This document shows positions 1 to 11,004 of a DNA stretch of 64,000 nucleotides, piece after piece (positions within the stretch are counted from its first letter, which is position 1; each line of letters begins with the position of its first letter). The notes beneath the pieces were generated by a model, which saw only the letters and a program-made list of their open reading frames with translations, was not told the DNA's origin and did no database searches. Source of the DNA: Mycolicibacterium wolinskyi (GTDB lineage: Bacteria > Actinomycetota > Actinomycetes > Mycobacteriales > Mycobacteriaceae); the NCBI RefSeq assembly GCF_002101965.1, contig NZ_LQQA01000005.1:1-64000 (forward strand), written 5' to 3'. A program made the translations under genes and the position numbers.

Positions 1-1044
1 TCGAATGCCACTGAGGAGATTTTGGCCGGGATTTATGCCCAGGTGTTGGGTCTGGATCAGGTCAGTGTCGATGACTCGTTTTTTGATCTTGGTGGTAATT
101 CGTTGTCGGCGATGCGGGTGGTCGCGGCGGTCAATAGAGCATTCGACACCCGGATTCCGGTGAGCAGTATGTTCACCTCCCCGTCAGTCGAAAGCCTCAG
201 CCGCCAACTCGGAACACGCGCCGACGCTGCGGTCGCGCCTGTCGAGTTGCTGCACGACGGCGTCGGCACTCCTCTGATCTGCATTCATGACGGTTTCGGA
301 TTCAGCTGGTCCTATCGAACGCTGGCAAACTATCTGGACTGCCCGATCGTCGGAATCAACCAGATCGAGTCAGATGACGAAGGTGAACCGGACTCCGTCC
401 ACAGCATGGCCGTGCGGTACGCGGACAGAATCCAAGCCGCATACCCGGACGGCCCTTACAAGCTCTTGGGCTGGTCGGTAGGTGCCGTCATCGCTCATGA
501 GGTCGCCATCGAGCTTCAACGGCGCCGGTGTGTGGTGGACCGCCTGGTGCTTCTCGACCCCGCCAGCACGGTCGTGAAACCGCTTCTGACGCGACGTTCG
601 TCGCACGATCGACGGATACTCGATGAGCTGATGTCGAACAGCGGCATAAGAATGTCGGCCCACTCCAAGGACATCGTCAGCCGGCGCGTGGCCGACCTGG
701 TCGGTAACGATGAGAATGCCGGTCTCGACGCTCCGCTTCCATTGGAAGAACTGGTGAATCAAATGGCGCGGAACATCGAGGCCAACCGTCGACGCCTTCG
801 GGGGTACCGGGCGGGCATATTCAACGGCGATATCGTCTTGTTCGTCGCAGGTCAGCGCGTAGCGACCGATACCAGATGGCCCACATCGAGTTCCAGGATG
901 GCGGTTAAGACTCAGGTCCGCCGCTGGCGTCGCAATGTCACCGGCGCCATTGCCGCGTATCCGGTCAAGTGCACCCACTATGCGATGTTGGCTGCTGACG
1001 CGCTGAAGCACTACGGCGAGGACCTCAAGCGTTCACTCGGCTGA
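1..1044 (+). CDS. Nonribosomal peptide synthetase, C-terminal end (carrier protein plus thioesterase), partial
   Basis: The reading frame is open from base 1, so the 5' part lies outside the window. The visible 347 residues hold a peptidyl carrier protein (FFDLGGNSLSA, phosphopantetheine serine at about residue 34) followed by a type I thioesterase (GWSVGAV with nucleophile serine near 159, LLDPAS aspartate, THYAML histidine close to the end). Such a C-terminus releases a finished peptide from the last module by hydrolysis or cyclisation. It is not the reductase ending expected of the glycopeptidolipid synthetase Mps2, so the product is probably something else. The gene converges on the GAP-like gene downstream and is separated from it by a hairpin. 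The peptide sequence cannot be inferred because no adenylation domain is in view. Confidence 0.9.
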   Translation, partial: SNATEEILAGIYAQVLGLDQVSVDDSFFDLGGNSLSAMRVVAAVNRAFDTRIPVSSMFTSPSVESLSRQLGTRADAAVAPVELLHDGVGTPLICIHDGFGFSWSYRTLANYLDCPIVGINQIESDDEGEPDSVHSMAVRYADRIQAAYPDGPYKLLGWSVGAVIAHEVAIELQRRRCVVDRLVLLDPASTVVKPLLTRRSSHDRRILDELMSNSGIRMSAHSKDIVSRRVADLVGNDENAGLDAPLPLEELVNQMARNIEANRRRLRGYRAGIFNGDIVLFVAGQRVATDTRWPTSSSRMAVKTQVRRWRRNVTGAIAAYPVKCTHYAMLAADALKHYGEDLKRSLG

Positions 1045-1112
1045 ATTCTCGGTGAGCCCGCATCAGGCGAGCTGGTCAAGACCCACGACCGGATCGTTGT
1101 CGAGCACACCTC

Positions 1113-1144
1113 CGCCCGCCTGCTCACCTACAAGCAGGCGGGCG
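1113..1144. terminator. Hairpin between convergent genes, likely bidirectional terminator
   Basis: A perfect 11-bp stem (CGCCCGCCTGC / GCAGGCGGGCG, arms 1113-1123 and 1134-1144) encloses a 10-nt loop. It lies 69 bases after the NRPS stop and 48 bases after the stop of the opposing GAP-like gene. No T tract follows, which is common for mycobacterial terminators. The stem is seen directly; its function is inferred from position. Confidence 0.65.
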
Positions 1145-1191
1145 CCGGCCGATCGGGTGTTCACCTGTGATTGCGAACATACGGCCGGCCG

Positions 1192-1995
1192 TTAGAGCAA
1201 GCCCAGCCCGGTGACCACGGCGAAGGTTCCGATCATTCCGAACAGGCCCACGATGAGAGGGCGGAAATGGGCACGGGTCCAGTCATGGAGTTGTTGCATC
1301 ATCTGCTGAGTCCTCGTGGGCGAGATGACGTGACAGACCAGAATGAGTTCGATGACGAGCAGTGTGCCGAGAAGATAGACGATTCCAGCCGTGAACTGGG
1401 TCCCGAGCCCGACACCCGCGGCAAAGATCGTGGTTATCACGATGAACATGCCGTCGGCCGGTGGGCCCGTACCCAATCCCATCAACAGGGCGACCCACAA
1501 CGAATCGCCTTCCCAAATCCTGCGGATTCGGTTCAACAATCGCCGGAACAACGGATCCTTGCCGCCTTGCCCGGCGGTTTCGGTTCTGGGCAAGGTGGAC
1601 ACCACCACAGGCGTTTCGGCGCCCGGATCGGCAGGTACGTCTCGGCTGAGCCGGGTGGCCCTGTTGTTGCGTTTGGCTTTGACAGATGAGCCAAAGCGCT
1701 TCTGCCACAGTGGCCGCAGGGCAACCCAGAGCGCGATGGCCAACGCGAGGACGCCCAACCCCACCTGTACGTGCCGCATGACGGGATTCGAGTTCGACCC
1801 CGTCAAACTCTCCGCGGTGTAGTTCAGCACCATCAGCGATCCCACCACTGGCGGAATACCGACGATGAGGCAACCGATCCAGTAGACGAACAGGTTCCGC
1901 ATGGGGCGCGGGCGAGAAACCATGAGGAGGACGATGCCGACGCGCACCGGGTTGAAGGCCGTCATCAACGATGACAGGACGACTATGCCCCACAT
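1192..1995 (-). CDS. GAP/Sap-like (SfLAP family) integral membrane protein
   Basis: This 267-residue protein is mostly hydrophobic. It has membrane segments near the N-terminus (MWGIVVLSSLMTAFNPVRVG), around residues 25-75 and in the last third, with a basic cytoplasmic linker in the middle. The pattern fits the family containing Gap of glycopeptidolipid export and Sap of sulfolipid-1 export, which help move lipids across the inner membrane alongside MmpL proteins. The start at 1995 was chosen because upstream codons in the same frame run into the PKS coding region and encode arginine-rich sequence. It lies 73 bases downstream of the PKS on the same strand, so it is probably cotranscribed and may export the PKS-derived lipid. 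Confidence 0.75.
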   Translation of the reverse strand: MWGIVVLSSLMTAFNPVRVGIVLLMVSRPRPMRNLFVYWIGCLIVGIPPVVGSLMVLNYTAESLTGSNSNPVMRHVQVGLGVLALAIALWVALRPLWQKRFGSSVKAKRNNRATRLSRDVPADPGAETPVVVSTLPRTETAGQGGKDPLFRRLLNRIRRIWEGDSLWVALLMGLGTGPPADGMFIVITTIFAAGVGLGTQFTAGIVYLLGTLLVIELILVCHVISPTRTQQMMQQLHDWTRAHFRPLIVGLFGMIGTFAVVTGLGLL

Positions 1996-2068
1996 GAGCG
2001 AAAGCCTGTCCTGGGATCCGGCAAGTAACAACCGCGTACGGCGTGTGGGGTGACCGGCAAACGTGCCA

Positions 2069-5000
2069 TCAGGCGGCCTTCGCCGGCAACAACTCGTCAC
2101 ACAGCATCCCGGCCAGATCGCGTACCGTCGCCGTCATGTCCTTGGGGCTGATCCGCACACCCGTCTCAGCCTCGATTCGGGTCCGCAACTCCAGCGCACC
2201 AAGCGAATCCATGCCGTATTCGGCAAGTGGACGGTCGGGATCGACGCTGCGACGCAGGATCAGGTTGACCTGATCGGCGATCAACCTGCGCAACCTCACC
2301 GGCCACTCTTCGACAGGTAACTCATCCAACTCGGCGCGGAGTTTTGCTGTGCCCGAGCCATTTTGGCTGGTCGAACGGAATGCCTCGGCGAAGGGGCTGT
2401 GCGCGGCGAACGCAGTCAGCCAGGGCGCGCCGGTGATCGGTGCGTATCCGGTGTAGGCACGGTCGTAACGCAACAGCGCCTCGAAGGCGTAGGCGCCCTC
2501 GTCCGGGGCGATCTCCACACCGGTTTCCTCGGACAGCGCGACGCCGCGCCCGATCTGGCCCCAGGCGCCCCAGGCGATCGCTGTGGCGGGAAGGCCCTGG
2601 GCATGCCGCCACAGGGTGAAGGCGTCCAGCCAGCTGTTGGCCGCGGCGTATGCGCCCTGGCCGGGCGAACCCACGAGGGCGGCCGCCGAGGAGAACGAGC
2701 AGAACCAGTCCAGCGGCTGCTCGATGGTGGCCGTGTGTAAATTCCAGGCGCCCTCGACCTTTGGCGCCCAATCGTGCTCCAAGAGTTCGTCGGTGATGTT
2801 CGGCAACGTGGCGTCCTCGATCACCGCCGCCGCATGCAGGACACCCCGGACCGGAAGCCCGGTGGCGGTCGCGGTGGCAACCAGGCGGCGGGCGGTTGCC
2901 GGTTCGACGATGTCACCGGGCTCCACGACCACATCCGCGCCGAACGCACGCAATCGATTGACGGTCGACAGCGCCTCGGGGGTGGGTTCGGAACGCGAGG
3001 TCAGCACGATCCGGCCGCATCCGCCCGCGGCCATCTTCTCGGCGAGGAACAATCCGAGACCACCCAGGCCGCCGGTGATGATGTAGGCGCCATCGCCGCG
3101 GAACACGGTAACCTGCGCCGGCGGCACCACGACACGACCTTTGCCGCTGTGCGGTATGTCCAGGACCAGCTTGCCGGTGTGGTGCGCCCCGCTCATCACG
3201 CGTATTGCATTGGCTGCGTCGGCCAGTGGGTACCGTGTGCACGCCGGCACCGGCAGCGCGCCCTCCGCGGTGAGCCGATACACCGTGCTCAACAGGTTCT
3301 GGACCCGTTCGGGGTGGCTCACCGACATCAGGGCCAGGTCCACGGCGTAGAACGACAGATTGCGTCGGAACGGGAACAGACCCATCTTGGTGTCGCCGTA
3401 GATGTCGCGCTTGCCGATCTCCACGAAGCGCCCGCCATATGCGAGCAACTCCAGGCCGGCCCGCTGGGCGGCACCCGTGACCGAGTTCAGCACGATGTCG
3501 ACGCCGTAGCCGTCGGTGTCGAGGCGGATCTGATCGGCGAACTCGGTGCTGCGCGAATCGTAAACGTGCTCGATACCCATGTCGCGCAATGTTTGTCGGC
3601 GCTGTTCACTGCCGGCGGTTGCGAAGATCTCCGCGCCGGCGGCACGTGCGATGGCGATGGCCGCCTGGCCCACCCCGCCGGTGCCCGAGTGGATGAGCAC
3701 CTTGTCACCAGCCTGGATGCGGGCCATGTCGTTGAGCCCGTACCACGCGGTGGCGGTCGCGACGGTCAGTGCGGCGGCGTGCGCGTCGTCGAGGTCGTCG
3801 GGCAGCGGTGCGGCCAGCTTGGCCTCGGCGGTGATGTAGGTGCCCCAGCAGCCGTTCGCGCACAGGCCGCCGACGCGGTCGCCGACCTTGTGGTCGGTCA
3901 CGTCGGGGCCGACCGCGGCGACGACGCCGGCGAAATCGATACCAAGCTGCGGCAGCCGACCGTCGAAGGCGGGGTAGCGGCCGAACGCGACCAACACGTC
4001 GGCAAAGTTGATGCTCGAGGCGTTGACCTTGACCTCGATCTGCCCTGGCCCCGGCGTAATCCGTTCGCATGCATCCAGTTCGAGCGATTCGAGGTCGCCG
4101 GGCGTCCGGATCTGCAGACGCATACCCGCCTGGTCGAAATCGGCGTCGACGACGCGTCGCTCCTCCGGGAGCAGCGGAGTGGGAGACAGCCGCGCGACAT
4201 ACCATTGCCCGTTGCGCCAGGCAGTCTCGTCCTCTTCGGAGCCGCCGAGCAGTTGTTGTGCCAATCGGTCGGCCTCGGTGGCTTCGTCGATGTCGATCTG
4301 GGTGGCACGCAGGTGCGGATGTTCGATACCGACCACGCGCATCAGACCGCGCAGCCCCGCCTGCTCCAGGTTGGGCTGGTCGCCGGGAAGCACCGCCTCG
4401 GCGTCGTGGGTGATGATGTACAGGCGGGGCGGTTCACCGGAAATCTCGGGCAGCTTGCGGGTGATTTGCACCACCCGCTGCACGTATTCGCGGCCCAGCG
4501 AAGGTGACTCGTCCGGCGAGTGCCCGTTGCGCGGTCCGGTGACAACCACGAGGCCGCTGAATCTGCCGGTACGCAGGTGGCTTTCGACCTCCTCGGTGAT
4601 CGGCCCGACCTCGCCCCGCTGCGGCCAGGACATCGTGGCACAGTGCGCGCCACGGGCTTTGAGCGATTCGGTCAAGGCGGTGGCCGTTGCCTCGGCGGTG
4701 GGTGTGGTGCTGATCAGCAGCCAGCTACCGCCCTCGGCGTATTCGGCCTCGGCCAGATCGCGGGGCCGCCATTGAATGGTGAGCAGCCGCTCTGCCAGAA
4801 CTCGCTCCTGCTGACCGGCCTCCGAGACACCGGTGCCCAACTGCAGGCCTGTCACGGTCAACAGAACGGCCCCATGGTCGTCGAGCAGGTCGATGTCGGC
4901 TTCGACACCGGCGGCGTCGACCTTCGTCACTCGCGTGAGGCAGTAGTGCACATTGCGCGCCGCGCCGTAGGAGCGCAGTGCGCCGATGCCCAACGGCAGG

Positions 5001-8000
5001 CCCAGCATCCCTTCGCCGAGGGCCCGGACCTTCGGATGGGCTTCTACGGACTGGAAGCAGGCATCGAGAAGTGCCGGATGAACCCGGTAGGCATCCTGCT
5101 GTGAACGGATCTGGCGGGGAAGGGCAACCTCGGCGACCACGGTGTCGCATGCGTCACCGGTGTGCACGACGCCGAGCCCGGAGAAGGCCGGACCGTACTG
5201 CATGCCGCGCTGATCCATCCGCGCGCGGATGTCGTGGCCCTCCTCGCTGCCGGGATGCTCAGCCAGGAGTGCGGTGATGTCATAGGCCGGCGGCCGCGCC
5301 GCCTGCGCGGTATGCAGCGTCGCCACGGCATGTCGCACCGGTTCACCCTCCTGGGCGGACTCCACCGTGAAGCCCGCTCCGGCCGACATCAGCTCGGCAG
5401 AAGCGCCGATCGTGGTCTGCTCGTCCAACAGCAGCGCGTTCTCGAAGCGAATGTCTCGGACTTCGACGGCCTCACCCAACATGGTGTGCGCGGCAGCCAG
5501 CGCCATCTCGCAATAGGCCGCGCCGGGGAGCACAGCCACATTCCGTACCTGATGATCGCCCAGCCAGGGGTGGACGGCGGTACCGACCTGCCCCTGCCAC
5601 ACATGGCGTTCCGGCTCCTCATGCAACCGGACATGCTCGCCCAGCAACGGATGGACCACCACACTGCAGGCGCCTCGGGTCGACGAATCCTGCCCGCTGC
5701 CGCTGAGCCAGTGCGGCGAATGCGTCCACGTGGGCAGTGGAGCGTCGATCAGCTCGCCCTGCGGGTAGAGGACGGAGAAGTCGACCGAAGCGCCGGTGCT
5801 GTGTGTGTCGGCCACGAAGTTGCGCAGCCCGTGCGGTAGCGGTTGCTCACGGCGCATGCCGGCAACAGCGGCCAGCGGCACGTCGACGCTGCGGGCGGTC
5901 TGCTCTAGCGCGCGCACCAGCAGCGGATGCGGCGAGAGCTCGGCGAAGACCCGGTGACCGTCCTCCAGAGCGGCCTGGACCGCCGTGGCGAACCGCACCA
6001 TGCGTCGGCAGTTGTCCGTCCAGTAGCGCGCGTCGAAGGCGGGCAGCTCATGTGGGTCGAACGAGGTGGCCGAGTAGAACGGAATCGTCGGAGTCATGGG
6101 CTGAAGGTCTTTGAGCGAGTCCTTCAGCTCGGGGAGAATCGGATCCACTTGAGGCGAATGGAACGCGACGTCGGTCGGGACCTCGCGAGCCAGCACACCC
6201 CGTTCCTCCCAGGCGGCCACCAGATCGCGTACCGTCGCGGCGGCCCCCGCGACGACCGTGGACTCCGGTGAGGCCACGACTGCTACCACGACATCCTTGA
6301 TCCCACGCGCCATGAGCTCGGAAAGCACCTGTTGGGCAGGCAATTCCACCGATGCGGTGGCGCCGGTGCCTGCGACTTTGGACATCAACCGAGAACGCCG
6401 GCACACCACGCGTGCGCCGTCTTCCAGCGACAGCGCACCCGCGACGACGGCTGCTGCCGCTTCACCGAGGGAGTGGCCGATCACGGCGGCCGGTCGGACA
6501 CCATACGACTGCAATGTGGCGGCCATCGCGACCTGCATGGTGAACAGCGTCGGTTGCACCTGTTCTTGTCCGGTCACCGTCTGCGCCCCGGTCATCGCCT
6601 CGGTTACCGAGAAGCCCGACTCCTCGGCGATCACCGACTCGGCTTGTGCGACAGTGGCGGCGAACACCGGTTCGGTCTCCAACAGTTGGGTGCCCATGCC
6701 CGCCCACTGCGAGCCCTGTCCGGAGAACACCCACACCGGGCCGCTCTCGTCGCGGCCGACTGCCGGCTGATAGGGCGTGTCGCCCTCGGCCACTTCACGC
6801 AGTGCGTCGAGCAGCTCTGACATGTTGCTCGCGATGACGGCCGTGCGTACTGGACGGTGGGCGCGCCGACGTGCCAGCGTGTATCCCAGATCTCGCAGGG
6901 TTACGTCTTCGCGGGTGCTCAACCAGTTCGCCAGTCGTCCTGCGGTGCGGCGCAGTTCGTCGGCCGACGTGGACGACAGTGGAAACAGCAACGGCGCCGG
7001 GGATTCGGATCCGCCTTCCTGCGCCGCGGTCGCAGTGTGGCGCGGGGCCTGCTCCAGAACGGCGTGCACGTTGGTTCCCGACACACCGTACGAGGACACC
7101 GCCGCCCGTCGGGGCGCGTTGCCGTTGGTCGGCCAGTCGATGTTCTCTTGGGGCACAAACAGTTTGGTGTCGATCTCGGCCATCTGCTCGGGCAGCCGCT
7201 CGAAGTGCAGATTCTGCGGAACGACGCCGGCCTGAAGCGCCAGTACCGCCTTGACCAGCCCGATGGCGCCTGAGGCCGACTGGGTGTGTCCGAAGTTGGT
7301 CTTCGACGACACCAGCGCGCATGGACCGCCACGGCCGTAAACCTCGGCGAGGCTGGCATATTCGATGGGATCGCCGGTCGGAGTGCCGGTTCCGTGCGCC
7401 TCGACCATGCCAACGCTGTCGGGGTCGACCCCGGCGGCAGTCAACGCGTCGCGATAGGCGGCGACCTGAGCGCGGTGCGACGGCGTCGCAATGTTCACGG
7501 TGCGGCCGTCTTGGTTCGAGGCGGTCCCGCGGATGACGGCGAGTATCCGGTCGCCGTCTCGTTGCGCGTCTTCGAACCGTTTGAGCATCACGACCGCGCA
7601 ACCCTCGCCTGCGACGAACCCGTCCGCCGAGGCGTCGAAGGCATGGCAACGTCCGGTCGGTGACAACATGCCCTCGGCGGACCCCGCTGCCCACTTGCGT
7701 GGATCCAGGGCGACCGTGACGCCGCCGGCGAGGGCGCGATCGGATTCACGTTCGTGCAGACTGCGGCACGCCAGGTGCACGGCGGTCAAGCCCGAAGAAC
7801 ACGCGGTGTCCACCGTGAGTGCGGGGCCGTGCAGCCCCAGTGCGTAGGCGATCCGCCCAGACGCCAAGCTGAAGCTGTTGGCAATGAATCCATACGGCTT
7901 CTCCACGGCACCGGCGTCGGCCGCGAGTAGCTGATAGTCGTTGTGGGTCAATCCCATGAAGACGCCGGTCGCCGAACCGGCCAACGCCTCGCGGGTCAGA

Positions 8001-8398
8001 CCGGCATGTTCCATCGCCTCCCAGGAGGTCTCCAGGAGCAGTCGGTGCTGCGGGTCGCTCAGGGTGGCTTCACGCTCGCCCATCCCGAAGAACTCCGCGT
8101 CGAAACCCGCGACATCGTCGAGGAACGCACCCCACTTCGAAACCGACCGGCCGGGCACTCCCGGCTCGGGATCGTAGTAGTCGCCTGCGTCCCAGCGGTC
8201 AGCCGGAATCTCCGTGACGAGGTCGTCGCCGCGAACCAGCGCTTCCCACAGGCGCTCTGGGGAGTCGATATCGCCCGGAAGTCGACACGCCATGCCAATC
8301 ACAGCAATCGGAGTAACCACCTGCGTACCGTCGAATGGTGCGGAAACGGTCGATTCCGACTCCGACAGAAAACGATTGGTGCTCCCGATTGTCGTCAT
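2069..8398 (-). CDS. MAS/Pks2-type iterative polyketide synthase (KS-AT-DH-ER-KR-ACP)
   Basis: The 2109-residue protein has the length and domain order of mycocerosic acid synthase-type enzymes, which extend a fatty acyl starter by several fully reduced units. Visible landmarks are KS (DTACSSGL, Cys near 200; [17 protein letters not shown]), AT (GHSLGEA, Ser near 643; VAFHSPQ near 745), DH (HPWLGDHQ near 945), ER ([15 protein letters not shown]), KR (GGLGGLG and the [19 protein letters not shown] region) and ACP (GMDSL, Ser near 2065). The start at 8398 has a strong purine-rich ribosome site (GGGAGGGGAAT) just before ATG; longer in-frame extensions lack KS similarity. The AT carries malonyl-like signature residues rather than the methylmalonyl ones expected for a branched-lipid synthase. 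The GAP-like gene follows in the same direction. Confidence 0.93.
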   Translation of the reverse strand: MTTIGSTNRFLSESESTVSAPFDGTQVVTPIAVIGMACRLPGDIDSPERLWEALVRGDDLVTEIPADRWDAGDYYDPEPGVPGRSVSKWGAFLDDVAGFDAEFFGMGEREATLSDPQHRLLLETSWEAMEHAGLTREALAGSATGVFMGLTHNDYQLLAADAGAVEKPYGFIANSFSLASGRIAYALGLHGPALTVDTACSSGLTAVHLACRSLHERESDRALAGGVTVALDPRKWAAGSAEGMLSPTGRCHAFDASADGFVAGEGCAVVMLKRFEDAQRDGDRILAVIRGTASNQDGRTVNIATPSHRAQVAAYRDALTAAGVDPDSVGMVEAHGTGTPTGDPIEYASLAEVYGRGGPCALVSSKTNFGHTQSASGAIGLVKAVLALQAGVVPQNLHFERLPEQMAEIDTKLFVPQENIDWPTNGNAPRRAAVSSYGVSGTNVHAVLEQAPRHTATAAQEGGSESPAPLLFPLSSTSADELRRTAGRLANWLSTREDVTLRDLGYTLARRRAHRPVRTAVIASNMSELLDALREVAEGDTPYQPAVGRDESGPVWVFSGQGSQWAGMGTQLLETEPVFAATVAQAESVIAEESGFSVTEAMTGAQTVTGQEQVQPTLFTMQVAMAATLQSYGVRPAAVIGHSLGEAAAAVVAGALSLEDGARVVCRRSRLMSKVAGTGATASVELPAQQVLSELMARGIKDVVVAVVASPESTVVAGAAATVRDLVAAWEERGVLAREVPTDVAFHSPQVDPILPELKDSLKDLQPMTPTIPFYSATSFDPHELPAFDARYWTDNCRRMVRFATAVQAALEDGHRVFAELSPHPLLVRALEQTARSVDVPLAAVAGMRREQPLPHGLRNFVADTHSTGASVDFSVLYPQGELIDAPLPTWTHSPHWLSGSGQDSSTRGACSVVVHPLLGEHVRLHEEPERHVWQGQVGTAVHPWLGDHQVRNVAVLPGAAYCEMALAAAHTMLGEAVEVRDIRFENALLLDEQTTIGASAELMSAGAGFTVESAQEGEPVRHAVATLHTAQAARPPAYDITALLAEHPGSEEGHDIRARMDQRGMQYGPAFSGLGVVHTGDACDTVVAEVALPRQIRSQQDAYRVHPALLDACFQSVEAHPKVRALGEGMLGLPLGIGALRSYGAARNVHYCLTRVTKVDAAGVEADIDLLDDHGAVLLTVTGLQLGTGVSEAGQQERVLAERLLTIQWRPRDLAEAEYAEGGSWLLISTTPTAEATATALTESLKARGAHCATMSWPQRGEVGPITEEVESHLRTGRFSGLVVVTGPRNGHSPDESPSLGREYVQRVVQITRKLPEISGEPPRLYIITHDAEAVLPGDQPNLEQAGLRGLMRVVGIEHPHLRATQIDIDEATEADRLAQQLLGGSEEDETAWRNGQWYVARLSPTPLLPEERRVVDADFDQAGMRLQIRTPGDLESLELDACERITPGPGQIEVKVNASSINFADVLVAFGRYPAFDGRLPQLGIDFAGVVAAVGPDVTDHKVGDRVGGLCANGCWGTYITAEAKLAAPLPDDLDDAHAAALTVATATAWYGLNDMARIQAGDKVLIHSGTGGVGQAAIAIARAAGAEIFATAGSEQRRQTLRDMGIEHVYDSRSTEFADQIRLDTDGYGVDIVLNSVTGAAQRAGLELLAYGGRFVEIGKRDIYGDTKMGLFPFRRNLSFYAVDLALMSVSHPERVQNLLSTVYRLTAEGALPVPACTRYPLADAANAIRVMSGAHHTGKLVLDIPHSGKGRVVVPPAQVTVFRGDGAYIITGGLGGLGLFLAEKMAAGGCGRIVLTSRSEPTPEALSTVNRLRAFGADVVVEPGDIVEPATARRLVATATATGLPVRGVLHAAAVIEDATLPNITDELLEHDWAPKVEGAWNLHTATIEQPLDWFCSFSSAAALVGSPGQGAYAAANSWLDAFTLWRHAQGLPATAIAWGAWGQIGRGVALSEETGVEIAPDEGAYAFEALLRYDRAYTGYAPITGAPWLTAFAAHSPFAEAFRSTSQNGSGTAKLRAELDELPVEEWPVRLRRLIADQVNLILRRSVDPDRPLAEYGMDSLGALELRTRIEAETGVRISPKDMTATVRDLAGMLCDELLPAKAA

Positions 8399-8918
8399 AT
8401 TCCCCTCCCGATTGGTGCGGTCGTGAAACCGCAGGCATGCTGGACATCCTGCGCCATGTGGCCCCCCATCAAGATCATTGGCAAGCAGCGCAAGAGGCGT
8501 TGCAGGAAACGTTAATTGTGCACGAGTAAGTTGTCTCAAGTTCCGTGTAATCCACTTCGCGCAACAGCGCGATGTGAATTTATTCGTGTTTGCCTACCGC
8601 TCGAGTCGCTGACTTCCGGTGTCCTCGGGGCTTGGCCACTGCATCTCCAGATATACAGGGCGCCTACGGGTACCGCCTACCAAGGTGAGTCGACGCGTGC
8701 CACGCACTCTGGTGAACACTGAGTGCAGATGTTGCCACTTTTCATTGGTCCGGGCGTCGATTCTGTTCGTGTAGAGTCCGTACACTTCGATCTTGATTGG
8801 TCATCGCGACGGTTGCCAACACCTGCGTAAATATGTATCGCAACTCTCTGACGTCACGAACGGTTGGGTATTATTCCGGCCCGTCTGCTTTTGGAAACCT
8901 CGGATCGAACGGGACGAC
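8399..8918. other. 520-bp divergent intergenic region between the PKS and htpG
   Basis: This stretch separates two divergent start codons and must contain both promoters. A TATTAT hexamer at 8869-8874, 44 bases before the htpG ATG, is a plausible -10 element, but no convincing -35 is paired with it. Short open frames on both strands have no recognisable sequence, motif or ribosome site. No CIRCE or HAIR-type heat-shock operator was recognised by eye. Confidence 0.4.
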
Positions 8919-10868
8919 ATGACTGCACACGTCGAGCAACTGGAGTTTCAGGCGGAGGCACGCCAACTGCTGGATTTGATGGTCCATTCGGTGTACTCCA
9001 ACAAGGACTCTTTTCTTCGTGAGCTGATCTCGAACGCCTCCGATGCACTCGACAAGCTCCGGCTCGAAGCGTTGAGAAACAAAGATCTGGATTCCGACAT
9101 CTCGGACCTCCACATCGAGATCGCGGCAGACGCGGACGCCCGCACGCTGGTCGTTCGTGACAACGGCATCGGCATGACCCGGGACGAGGTCATCGACTTG
9201 ATCGGCACTCTGGCCAAATCGGGCACCGCCGAGGTGCGTCGTCAACTGCGCGAAGCCAAGAACGCCGCGGCCTCGGAGGAACTGATCGGCCAGTTCGGCA
9301 TCGGTTTCTATTCGACTTTCATGGTGGCCGATACCGTCGAGTTGCTGACACGCAAGGCGGGTGAAACCTCCGCCACCCGTTGGGCATCGAACGGCGATGG
9401 CACCTACACCGTGGAAACGGTTGCCGATGCACCGCAGGGAACGTCGATCACGTTGCACCTCAAGCCAGAAGACGCCGAGGATGAGCTCCACGACTACACC
9501 TCGGAGTGGAAGATCCGGGAGCTGGTCAAGAAGTACTCGGATTTCATCGCCTGGCCGATCCGCATGCAGGTCGAGCGCCGGACCCCGCCCGCCCAAGACG
9601 GTGATGTCGAAGGCGTCACGGTCGAGACACAGACGCTCAACTCGATGAAGGCTCTGTGGGCCCGACCGAAAGCCGAAGTCTCAGAAGAGGAATACCGGGA
9701 GTTCTACAAGCACGTCGCGCATGCGTGGGACGACCCGCTCGAGGTCATCGCGATGCAGGCCGAGGGCGCCATCGAATATCAGGCGCTGCTGTTCATCCCG
9801 CAGCGCGCGCCGTTCGACCTGTTCAGTCGAGACGTCGGCGCGGGCGTTCAGCTGTACGTCAAGCGCGTTTTCGTCATGGCCGAATGTGACCAACTCCTGC
9901 CGCGTTACCTGCGATTCGTCAAGGGTGTCGTCGACGCGCAGGACATGTCGCTCAACGTCTCACGCGAGATCCTGCAGCAAGACCGGCAAGTCGCCGCGAT
10001 CCGGCGCCGCCTCACCAAGAAGGTGCTGTCGACGATCAAGCACCTGCAATCCGAGCGGCCGGACGACTACCGCACGTTGTGGACGCAGTTCGGGGCGGTG
10101 CTCAAGGAAGGCTTGTTGTCGGATCCCGACAATCAGGAAACCCTGCTGCAGATCGCATCGTTCGCCTCGACGCATGGTGACGAGGAAGCAACGACGCTGA
10201 CGGAGTACGTCGGGCGAATGAAGGAAGGGCAGGAACAGATCTTCTACGCCACCGGACCGTCGCGTGACCTCCTGCTGAAGTCGCCGCACCTCGAGGCGTT
10301 CAACGCCAAAGGATACGAAGTGCTGCTCCTGACCGATCCGGTTGACGAGATCTGGGTGGGCTCGGTGCCCGAGTTCGATGGCAAACAGCTGCAATCGGTC
10401 GCCAAAGGCGAGGTGGACCTCGGCTCCGATGACGACAAGGCGGCGCGCGGACAGGAACGCGAGGAGCAGGAACGCGATCTCGCGGACTTGTTGGCCTGGC
10501 TCAAGGAGGCGTTGGCAGAACAGGTCAAGGACGTGCGATTGTCCACCCGCCTGACCGATTCACCGGCATGCCTCATCACCGACGACTTCGAGATCACTCC
10601 GGCTCTCGCACGCATGTATCGGGCCTCGGGGCAGACCGTCCCGATCGGGAAACGGATCCTGGAGCTCAACCCGAAACACCCACTGATCCAGCGACTGCAG
10701 CAAGCGCTGGAAAACCGTACAGACGACGATTCGTCCCTCGACGAAACTGCGGAGTTGCTGTACGGGACCGCACTTCTCGCTGAAGGTGATGTACCCGAAG
10801 ACCCCACCCGATTCGCCGGCCTGATCGCGGATCGTCTGGTCCGGACGGTCCAGGGCAACTCGCTGTGA
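8919..10868 (+). CDS. htpG: HSP90-family chaperone HtpG
   Basis: The 649-residue protein closely matches the usual actinobacterial HtpG length. The N-terminal GHKL ATPase domain shows ELISNASDALDKLR, DNGIGM and GQFGIGFYS; the middle domain (about 230-500) and the C-terminal dimerisation domain follow. It is a cytosolic ATP-dependent chaperone. The ATG at 8919 starts at the conserved MTAHVEQLEFQAEARQLLDL segment; the 42 extra upstream codons resemble nothing. Its position between the large PKS and the fatty acyl-AMP ligase is unusual for a housekeeping chaperone and suggests a role in folding the megasynthases. Confidence 0.97.
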   Translation: MTAHVEQLEFQAEARQLLDLMVHSVYSNKDSFLRELISNASDALDKLRLEALRNKDLDSDISDLHIEIAADADARTLVVRDNGIGMTRDEVIDLIGTLAKSGTAEVRRQLREAKNAAASEELIGQFGIGFYSTFMVADTVELLTRKAGETSATRWASNGDGTYTVETVADAPQGTSITLHLKPEDAEDELHDYTSEWKIRELVKKYSDFIAWPIRMQVERRTPPAQDGDVEGVTVETQTLNSMKALWARPKAEVSEEEYREFYKHVAHAWDDPLEVIAMQAEGAIEYQALLFIPQRAPFDLFSRDVGAGVQLYVKRVFVMAECDQLLPRYLRFVKGVVDAQDMSLNVSREILQQDRQVAAIRRRLTKKVLSTIKHLQSERPDDYRTLWTQFGAVLKEGLLSDPDNQETLLQIASFASTHGDEEATTLTEYVGRMKEGQEQIFYATGPSRDLLLKSPHLEAFNAKGYEVLLLTDPVDEIWVGSVPEFDGKQLQSVAKGEVDLGSDDDKAARGQEREEQERDLADLLAWLKEALAEQVKDVRLSTRLTDSPACLITDDFEITPALARMYRASGQTVPIGKRILELNPKHPLIQRLQQALENRTDDDSSLDETAELLYGTALLAEGDVPEDPTRFAGLIADRLVRTVQGNSL

Positions 10869-11004
10869 CCTCGCCCCGGTGCCGCCGACTGCCCACAACT
10901 CCAGTTCGTAAGGCGCACAGCAAAGCTGGTAACGAACGTGTGGAAGTCGGTGATCGGCAGCTTGACGATTTCCCGGAGGACAACGGCGACCGCACGGTAC
11001 CGTG

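Noticed and set aside
1996..2100. Longer GAP-like protein starting at 2100
   Set aside because: The extra 35 residues overlap the PKS end and are Arg-rich, while the membrane protein family begins near MWGIVVL.
2774..4507. 577-codon open frame on the plus strand inside the PKS
   Set aside because: It lies wholly antisense to the PKS ER/KR region, with shadow-type composition.
8594..8785. Short open frames in the PKS-htpG gap
   Set aside because: No ribosome site, motif or plausible composition; probably non-coding promoter DNA.
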